Source of the DNA: Boswellia sacra
Lineage: Eukaryota > Streptophyta > Magnoliopsida > Sapindales > Burseraceae
Reading direction: 5' to 3'
DNA length: 64,000 nt
NCBI GenBank assembly: GCA_013180625.2
Contig: SNVD02013264.1
Span: forward strand, 1-64,000
The notes beneath the pieces are model-generated. The model was given only the letters and a program-made list of their open reading frames with translations, was not told where the DNA came from and did not search any database. The translations under genes were made by a program, and so were the position numbers. Numbering within the stretch: the stretch's first letter is position 1; every line of letters starts with the position of its first letter. Positions 56,427 through 64,000 of the stretch are shown in pieces.

Positions 56427-58682
56427 GAGAAAAATTTTCTCTCAATTAGGGTCGCAGGAGTTACTGTTCACTCCGGCCAATTTGCGAATCAGCCTTTCAA
56501 ATCTACATATGTTGTAGATTGGGATATCCTGAGACAAATTTTTTTCTGGGTTGCCCTCAGATTCCGGCAGAAAAATGGTTAAAATTGCAAAAAAAGGTTT
56601 CGGATTTCACTATTTATCGTCGACGACGGGTGAGTGGAATGTCACCTTTGCCATCATCGTGTTGGTCTTGACTCGATCTACAAGTTTTCCTTCATCAGGA
56701 TCACCAGATTCGCGCCGCAACACCTCCGTTCTAGACCACAAAGTTTCAGATTTTTCACTATTCACCGCCGCCCGCCGCTGTCACCGGCGAGTGGCATCTC
56801 ACCTCCATCAAATTCTTGTGGATCAGGCGACGTTCTACAAGTTTCCCTTCATCAGCACCACCAGATTCGCGCCACAACACCTCCGTTCAAGGCCTCAAAG
56901 TTTCGGATTTACTATTCACCGCCACCTCTTGCCGGAAAACCGCGAGTTGTATCTCACCTTCACCACCATCTAGTAGATCGGGCAACACTGACCAACTTTT
57001 TCTTCTTGGCTGTCATTTGATTCCAATCAGAAACCCCTCAAATCGCCACTTCTTCAATTCGGATTTTACTGTTCACCGCGGTGGTTACTATTCATTACCG
57101 GAGATACTGTTCATCAGCCCCACCCAGATTGTTCTTTAGGTTATTTCATGCAACTTTGCCTCTTGGTCGATTACCTGATTCCTTGCGGATTATCGTTTTT
57201 AAAGAGGTGACGACGACTTTGGAAGCCAAGCCGCTTCGGTGCCTGGTTTGCTTTCGTTTTTCCATCTCTTTTTTATGAGTTTGCATTATATTTGATCCGT
57301 ATTTCACTTGATGGATGCACCCAAGTCAACTGCTGGCTCTTAGGCTGATAAAATCAAGATCACTGATTCGAGTACCCGATGCAAATTGAATCCGGTTACT
57401 CCTAAGAAACCGGGTACAATCCTTGAGATTCCAGATGAGATTGTCGATGAGAATGTGGCCGAATGGCGTAGATGTCTTGTCGGCTTCTTTCCCGAATATG
57501 TGATGCCTTATCATGCTGCACGTTCGTTAGCCATGCGTGCATGGAAATCTAGCGGCCTAGAGGACGTCTACTCTACAGACACGGGCTTTCTCCTCTTTCG
57601 TTTTCGAACTGAGGATGAGGTTCATGCTATCATTGCTCGCGGTCCTTGGATGTTTGGAGGTAAAAACATTTTCTTACAGCCTTGGCATCCACATTTGAAT
57701 TTTAATGCGGATCAAGTAGCGGAATTTCCCGTTTGAATCCGATTATATGGCCTGCCGTTTCCTTTGTGGACAACCAAAGGCCTTAGTATTGTTTCCAGCA
57801 TGGTTGGAGAGCCTATTTCTTGTGACAAGATGACTTCTGATCTTTCTAGATTGGAATATGCGAGGGTATGTGTTCTTCTTGATGCAACCCACCCTCCGAT
57901 TAAGAAGTTTGAGTTCAGATGCAAACTCTCTTCAGAGCCCATTCAAACTCAAGTTGAATGTGAGTGGGTTCCAAAACATTGTCCCAAATGTTGCAGGTTT
58001 GGTCATCGTTGTCCAGAATCGGTAAAGACTTCGAGTCCAGATAAGAATGAGGCTAGCACCTCTGATAGTGCCCCTTTGAGAAAAGAAAAGGATGTGACCA
58101 AGGTCGTTGATTGCACCAAAATAGTTACTATCCTAGAAGTTTCTGCAGTGCAAGTTAAGCCTCCGAAGGCTACTACACTTCCGAGTGTAGAGTCAGTTTC
58201 AGATTCTGATTCTCCATCTCCTTTTGTGACTGACGAGGGTAGACTTTTGGGCACTATCAAATGTTCTACAAATCGTGAGGCATCTATTTCCTCAGGGCGG
58301 ATACCTACTAAGTCTTCTCCCACTCGTTTTGAGCCTTTGATTGGGCTCAGTGAGGATGATCAATCTGATAGGATTGACCATGCTCATTCGGACACCCCAG
58401 CTACCCCGGTAAAGAAGGGTAAGAAGAAGAAAAACAAGAAGGGTTAAAGCTCTTGTATTTTTATGTTTTAGACCGTTTGTGATCATTTCTCTTCTATGTT
58501 GTTAAGGCCGTTTGTGGCTTTTTTACTTTGTTTAGGCCGCTTGTGGCCTTCATTTTCTATCTTTTTGTTGGATTGTTTGTTTGGACTTTACGTCCCTTTG
58601 TAATTCTTGGGGTATGCCCCTCTGATTTTTGTACATTATAACTTTTTTGGATTTATATTACTAAGTAACTTTTTCAAAAAAA
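56427..58682 (+). mobile_element. LINE unit 8, ORF1-only type
   Basis: GAGAAAAATTTTCTC start, monomeric leader, ORF1, the hairpin at 58609-58620 and an A7 tail. Closely related to units 2, 4 and 5. Confidence 0.87.
57311..58447 (+). pseudogene. LINE ORF1 with two Trp-to-stop changes
   Basis: MDAPKSTAGS is followed by TAG (57341-57343) in place of Trp in SWAD. A second stop, TGA at 57734-57736, replaces Trp of VWI. Between them the frame encodes FFPEYVMPYHAARSLAMRAW; after them it is open to 58447 with the knuckle CPKCCRFGHRC and a KKGKKKKNKKG tail. Confidence 0.88.
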
Positions 58683-58724
58683 GTTTAGGGTTTAGGGTTT
58701 AGGGTTTAGGTTTAGGGTTTAGGG
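58683..58724 (+). repeat. Telomere-type repeat tract 7
   Basis: Six units, GTTTAGGG then TTTAGGG or TTTAGG, between the A-tail of unit 8 and AAAATTCTCTCAAC of unit 9. Confidence 0.93.
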
Positions 58725-58769
58725 AAAATTCTCTCAACTTTTTCTCTGAACCAGCCGCCGGATTTTGGT

Positions 58770-59560
58770 CTCTACAGTCAATTTTTGGCATAAGCCTTAA
58801 GCAAGAGTGGTGCCATCGGAAAGCTGACGGACTCATGATTCCAACGGTGTATGGTAGGTGGTCAGCCGCCGTCGGAAGTGGGAGAAATCGGTCGGAACAG
58901 TAACACCGCCAGGTATTTCTGCTCCTAGTTTCAATCGAACAGTCTGTACTCTTTTGCTCTTTTGGGAGGATCTAGCCGTTGGATTTGTGCTTATGATATG
59001 GCGTTGGAAAGCTGAGACATAGGCGCTTCCAACCCTGACCAGCAAATTTGCTGGTAATTCCGATGACTGGAGATATCGCTGGTAATAGTAGCACCGTCGG
59101 ATTCTGTTCTTGGCCTACCAGATCGACCCAGCCGCACTCTTTTGCTTATACAGAATGATCTAGCCGTTGGATTTTGGCCTATCATATGGCGTTGGAAAGT
59201 TATTTCCAGACGATTCCAACCCCATCTGGCTGGTTGGTTGACGTTTTGTGTGGAGGGAGATATCAACCTGGACATTAATGCATTATTACTCATTTCTGCA
59301 CCTTCCTGATTGACGTTGTCGCGCTTTCTGCCCTATACGGGTTGATCTAGCCGTTGGTTTTTGCTCGGACCTATGACGTTGAAAGCTGAGAACAAGCTGA
59401 TTCCATCCCCACCTGGCACATCACCAGAAGAGTTCGGAGGAGAGAGATATCGCCTGAAACAGAAGCTTTGCCGGAATTTCCTGGTCATAGTCTCTTTGAT
59501 CCAGCCACAGTTTTTAGCCTCTATCGACCGATCCAGCTGCTGGATTTGAGTGTATCTTAC
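58770..59560 (+). repeat. Tandem monomers of about 185 bp in the leader of LINE unit 9
   Basis: Four diverged copies carry, in order, ATGRCGTTGRAAGCTGA, GATTCCAACCCC-like, GGAGATATCG-like and GATCTAGCCGTTGGATTT blocks. The last block recurs near 58970, 59157 and 59344, with a diverged copy near 59528. Tandem leader monomers in LINEs can act as promoters (as in mouse L1); that role here is inference. Confidence 0.75.
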
Positions 59561-60027
59561 AATATTGGAAGTAATCAGATACACAATTTCAAAGGCATGG
59601 GTTGGTTAGTCTATTGATGTCTAACGAAGGTGATCTCTGTTGACAACCTTGCCTCCACGGGAATTTGGCTATCGATTGGTGACGGGTTTGCATTTCTTGT
59701 GCCTTTTCCTTGTTTCTTCTTTTGTGTTTGTTGTTGTTGAGTTATTTTTAGTTGGGATATTGTTGAATTTATGGCCTGGTTGATTTGATTGTTGGTTGGT
59801 ATTTTAGAGGTTTGGTTGATTTGATTGTTGGTTGGTATTTTGGAATTTTGGAGTTGTTTGGGTAGACTGCTTTGGGTTGGAGTTAACCACTATTTTGGAG
59901 TTTTGGTTGATTTGATTGTTGATTGGTATTTTGGAATTTTGGAGTTGTTTGGGTTGTTTGCTTCGGGTTTTGAGTTACCCACTATTTTCACCGCTCATTT
60001 CTTAGCTTGTACTACATTGTCCTTACC

Positions 60028-61329
60028 ATGGCCACCTCCGCCCCTACCAAAATTAACCAGCCCCAACGCCCACCTCGTACCACTCAAACACATCCACCAA
60101 CTCAAAACACTACCCACACACAACCTTTACCCAAACAACCTGGCTCTTGGGCTGATAGGGTTCGGGTTACTGCGGCTAGCTCTAGATTTTATCTTGACTC
60201 GATACCCCAAAAGGTCCCAGGTTCGATTCTTGAGCTCCCTGATGATATGGTTGATGATGCTGGGGCTGATTGGATGCGGTGTATTGTGGGATTTTTTCCA
60301 GGATATACTATGCCTTTCCATGCCGCACGCTCCATTGCTATGCGTGCATGGCAATCTAGTGGTTTGGAGGATGTCCGCTCTACTGGGACAGGTTTTTTGA
60401 TATTCAGATTCAGAACTATAGAGGATGTTCATGATATTTTAGAAAGGGGGCCTTAGATGTTTGGTGGGAAGCACATCATCCTCCAGCAGTGGAATCCTCA
60501 TTTCTCTTTTGACCAGCGTAGGATCTCCAGGATTCCAGTATGGGTTTGGTTACATGGATTACCATTTCCACTATGGTCAGCTAGAGCACTCAGTGCTGTT
60601 TCTAGTATGGTTGGCCGACCATTATCATGTGACAGGATGACGTATGAGCACACCAGGTTATCCTATGCTAGGGTTTGTGTTGAGTTGGATGCGGAGCATC
60701 CCCCAGTGAAGGACTTTGAGATCCGGTGTAAGCTATCCTCTGAGCCTATCAAGATCAGAGTGGAATATGAGTGGAAACCGAAACGATGTTCCAAATGTTG
60801 CCTATTTGGCCATACCTGTCCCGTGCCTGTTGTGCATTCTTCATCTAGAGAGGCCGAGGCGTCGGATACCACTACAGCCATTGTAACCCTAGTTCTACTG
60901 GACAAAGGTAAAGGCATTACTGCAGAATCCGCACTAGCAAGGCCTCTCGCTGCATTGACTTCGACTCCAGTGAATACGAAGTCAACTTCGATTGACAGGA
61001 TCTTTGCTATGATGGGTAAGTTTTTTGCCACTGGTTCAGGTTCTGAGTCTGGATCTGATTCTGATTCACTATCTCCTATTGAGGACGACCAGGATCAGAT
61101 ATTGAAGTGCTCCTCCAACCCTATAGATGCTTTGACTGTTTCTTCAGGGATTGACCTTCCAGAGGGGTTTGTTGCTCCGGATCCTCCAAAATCTACTGTG
61201 ACACATTTGGATAGTCGACCACCTGCCACTGTTCCAAAATCCACTATTGCTCCTCCTGCTGGTAAGAGTAACAAAGGTCAGAGTAAGAAGGGTGGTAATG
61301 GGGGTAGAGGGGGCATGCGCCTCCGATGA
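60028..61329 (+). pseudogene. LINE ORF1 of unit 9, single stop
   Basis: About 433 codons. A proline/threonine-rich N-terminus (MATSAPTKINQPQRPP), then GSWADRVRVTAA, ELPDDMVDDAGADW, FFPGYTMPFHAARSIAMRAW, GFLIFRFRT. A lone TAG at 60454-60456 replaces Trp of GPWMF. LHGLPFPLW and the knuckle CSKCCLFGHTC follow, then a serine/aspartate-rich stretch and a glycine/basic end GKSNKGQSKKGGNGGRGG. Apart from the one nonsense change it looks complete. ORF2 starts 36 bases after its stop. Confidence 0.9.
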
Positions 61330-61365
61330 TTTTTCTTATTGAGTTCTGAGTTTTTCCAGTTTCCT

Positions 61366-64000
61366 ATGATAGGAAGTTGGAATATTAGAGGCCTTAATGG
61401 CTTCTTTACACAGCGAGCAGTTAGAAACTGGGTTTCTAAGTATTCTTTAGGTTTAATTAGTCTTTTAGAGACTAAGGTTGAGCAGCAGCACCTTGCTTCA
61501 GTTGTTTCAGATACTTGTCCTTCTCGGAATTTCTTATCCAATGCCACTTTGTCCATTGCTTGTAGAATTTTGGTGTGTTGGGATCCTACTTTGTACAGTT
61601 TGAGTGGTTTACAGTTTTCTCCACAGTGGATCGTTTATCAGGTTTCCAGATTATCAGATGGGGTTTCTTTTGGTTTGATCTTTGTTTATGGCTCTAACGA
61701 TCCGGGTGTTCGTCGACAGTTGTGGGATTTTCTCAGAGCTCAGTCCATGGGGTTTGGTGACTTACCTTGGTTGATATTGGGTGATTTCAATGCGATCTTG
61801 CACTCTTCAGATAGAGTTGGTGGGGATCAAGCATGGCATGGTTACATGGATGAGTTTGGTCAATGCCTTCATGACGCAGTGTTAATCAGGGTTCCATCCT
61901 TGGGCCTTCGGTATACTTGGCATAATGGGCAGCAGGGAGATGGTACTATTCTTCGAACTCTTGATTGGAGTTTTGGTAGTGCTTCATGGTTCTTAACTTG
62001 GCCTCACACAACTTCTGAGGTTCTTCCTCGGGATGCTTCTGATCACAGTGCTATGGTCATCAGATTTGGAGATCAGCGCCGGCAGATCTCTAGTCCATTT
62101 AAATTTTTAAACTTTTGGGCTGACCGAGAGGATTTCTTGGAGATGGTTCAGCGAGTATGGTCTATGCATGTGGGAGGAGATCCTATGTTTCGAGTCACTT
62201 AGAAATTGGGCCTTCTCAGACTCTGAGTTTAAGGCTTTGCATGCTAAGGATTCTAGTCACATTTCTAGCAGAGTCATTGAGGCTCGAGCTCAGTGGGTTG
62301 AAGCTCAGGACGCTCTGGATGAGAACCCATATTTGCCAGAATGTATTCAGGCGGAGAGAGTTTACGCTAAGCAGTATTCCTAGTTGTGCAGGGATGAGGA
62401 GGCTTTTTTTCGGCAGAGGTCAAGGATCCAATGGCTCTCTTTGGGGGATCAGAATACCAAGTTCTTTCACAGGTCTCTGATCCATAGACAGGTCAGGAAT
62501 CGAATCCATCAGCTTGAGGATGAGGATGGTACCATAGTTACAGATCGGGACGACTTGGGTCATCTAGCTGCAAGGTATTTTCAAAAATTACTTACAGCTC
62601 CTTCTCGACCTTCTTTTGTAGAGGCTTCTCGCTTTTTCTCTGAGAGAGTTTCTGCAGAGATGCTACCTTCTTTGGTATGTCCTATTACCGACGATGAGAT
62701 CAGGTCAGCTTTATTCTCGATTCCCGATGATAAAGCTCGAGGACCGGATGGGTACACTTCTCTGCTCTTTAAGAGGGCTTGGGACATTATTAGTGTGGAT
62801 TTTATGGCTACTGTGAGTTACTTCTTTGCGACTTGTCGGATGCCGAAGTGTGTTAATGCCACTAGGATTGCCTTGGTCCCCAAGGTTGAGACTCCGAGGA
62901 CTATGAGTGATTTTCGACCAATCTCTTGTTGTAATGTACTTTACAAGTGCATCTCTAAAGTGATTGTGAACCGGTTCAAAGTAGTTTTACCTGATGTAAT
63001 TGGGAGTTCGCAGTCAGCATTTGTACCAGGTCGAAGAACCTCTGATGCCATTCTTTTGACACAAGAGCTTACGCATGACTACCATCTTGGGCATTCGCCT
63101 CCCCGCTGTGCTTTAAAGGTGGATATTTGCAAAGCTTTTGATACTGTCAGTTGGGATTTCATCCTTTTGGGGTTAAGGACGATCGGTATTCCAGAGTGTA
63201 TGGTTAGATGGATAGCGACCTGCATGTCTACTGCACACTTCACGGTTGCTTTAAATGGAGAGCTTCATGGGTTCTTTCCCACCTCCAGAGGTGTTCGTCA
63301 GGGTGATCCATTGTCGCCTTATCTTTTTGTGTTGGCCATGGAGGGTTTGAGTTGTATTCTTCGGAAGGCCTCTCAGCGGCCTGGTTTTCGATACCATTGG
63401 CGATGCCAGCAGACTTCTCTTACTCATCTTCGTTTTGCAGATGATCTGATGATTTTTTGTAGGGCAGATGTGGGTTCTGTTAGGGTGGTTCATGCTGCTT
63501 TACAGGAGCTTGCAGAGCTCTCTAGTCTCGTTACGAATTTAGCCAAGAGTCATGTCTTCTTTTCTGGAATCAATGATGAGGATCAAATAGTGTTGCAGTC
63601 CATCTTGGGTTTTCATGTGGGGAGTTTGCCGGTCCGTAATTTAGGAGTGCCCCTGATCAGTACCAGATTGCACCTTTCAGATTGTGCTCATTTGATAGAA
63701 CGGATTCTGTCAAGGGTCAGGTTGTGGACATCTGCTATGCTGACTTATGCTGGTCGCCTCCAGTTGATTAAGTCGATACTTTTTTCCATCCAAGTCTATT
63801 GGTCATCTATGTTCATTTTACCAGCGGCTGTGGTGCGAAAGATTGAGGGTATTCTAGCTGCTTTCCTCTAGAAAGGTACCTCTTTGTCTCGTTCTGAGGC
63901 CAAAGTAGCTTGGGATTCTGTTTGCTATCCGTTGAAAGAAGGAGGTTTAGGAATTAAGCGAGTGAAGGAGTGAAATCGTGCTGCTATTCTGAAGCATATT
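61366..64000 (+). pseudogene. LINE ORF2 of unit 9: endonuclease and reverse transcriptase, partial at window end
   Basis: The endonuclease domain is almost unbroken from MIGSWNIRGLNGF through SLLETKVEQQHL, VYGSNDPGVRRQLWDF, LGDFNAIL, YTWHNGQQGDGTILRTLDW and SDHSAMVIR to a stop and small deletion at about 62200-62230. A TAG lies at 62381-62383. RT then runs uninterrupted for about 495 codons (62384-63871): [86 protein letters not shown]. It ends at TAG 63869-63871, a Trp codon in relatives; the frame continues with EGGLGIKRVKE. Confidence 0.92.

Larger units (their letters stand above)
58725..64000 (+). mobile_element. LINE unit 9, long class, running off the window
   Basis: The 5' end AAAATTCTCTCAACTT retains only part of the family palindrome. 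The leader (to 60027) is unlike that of the other units and contains its own tandem monomers. ORF1 and ORF2 follow; the 3' end is beyond the window. The ORFs are related to those of unit 3 but less damaged. Confidence 0.88.

Noticed and set aside
37261..58724. HeT-A-style attachment of LINE RNA to a free chromosome end
   Set aside because: With TTTAGGG on the plus strand the end would lie to the right, but the A-tails also point right. End-primed attachment would put the A-tail proximal and the element on the other strand. Internal nicking of the C-rich strand fits better.
39506..58724. Active chromosome telomere
   Set aside because: The tracts are short, degenerate and interrupted by LINEs; no terminal run of perfect repeats occurs in the window.
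38089..63493. Minus-strand frames opposite LINE ORF1 and ORF2
   Set aside because: They mirror conserved plus-strand codons of the DUF4283 and RT regions and show no protein signature of their own.

Overview
The window is nuclear DNA of a flowering plant, probably a eudicot. The evidence is introns with GT/AG borders, plant repeat families (Athila and Ogre/Tat Ty3/gypsy, SIRE-type Ty1/copia, CACTA, Mutator-like, L1-type LINE) and tracts of the plant telomere motif TTTAGGG. I cannot name the species. No intact host gene is visible; almost everything is transposon or gene debris.

Layout. 1-2771: minus-strand remnant of an Ogre/Tat-like Ty3/gypsy element (gag, leader, primer binding site, partial LTR). 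2772-14317: an 11.5 kb minus-strand Athila-type element with both LTRs, a tRNA-Asp-type primer site and decayed gag-pol. Between its integrase and 3' LTR it carries an unidentified ORF and an intronless cytokinin-activating LOG gene copy with two stops. A 38-bp sequencing-library adapter sits inside its reverse transcriptase. 14318-18660: a run of minus-strand exon fragments from different host genes (ACAP-type ARF-GAP, an unidentified gene, a probable mitochondrial aldehyde dehydrogenase, a CYP87-like P450), resembling transposon-captured gene pieces. 19932-20690: a large palindrome, followed by a three-copy 96-bp repeat. 23737-28690: CACTA element, minus strand, cut at its tnp2 end where a plus-strand MULE remnant begins (to about 29755). 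29990-34970: a SIRE-type copia element with its RT lost and a long 3' LTR, into which an 893-bp foldback element with a 5-bp target duplication has inserted.

37261-64000 is the most unusual part: nine L1-type LINE units, all on the plus strand and head to tail, most separated by 15-150 bp of (degenerate) TTTAGGG repeats. Six are about 2.25 kb 'ORF1-only' units with complete 5' and 3' ends; one more is 3'-truncated; two (41973-47840 and 58725 to the window end) are long units with ORF1 and an endonuclease/reverse transcriptase ORF2. The 3' A-tail is followed by the same register (GTTTAGGG) at six of the seven visible tail junctions, and both size classes share a GGGG-YATG-CCCC hairpin near the 3' end. 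This looks like a LINE system that inserts into telomere-type repeats, with a gag-only partner mobilised by an RT-carrying one. It recalls insect SART/TRAS and Drosophila HeT-A/TART in organisation, but I know of no described plant counterpart. Nearly all ORFs in the window carry stops or frameshifts, so what is seen here is a fossil array.
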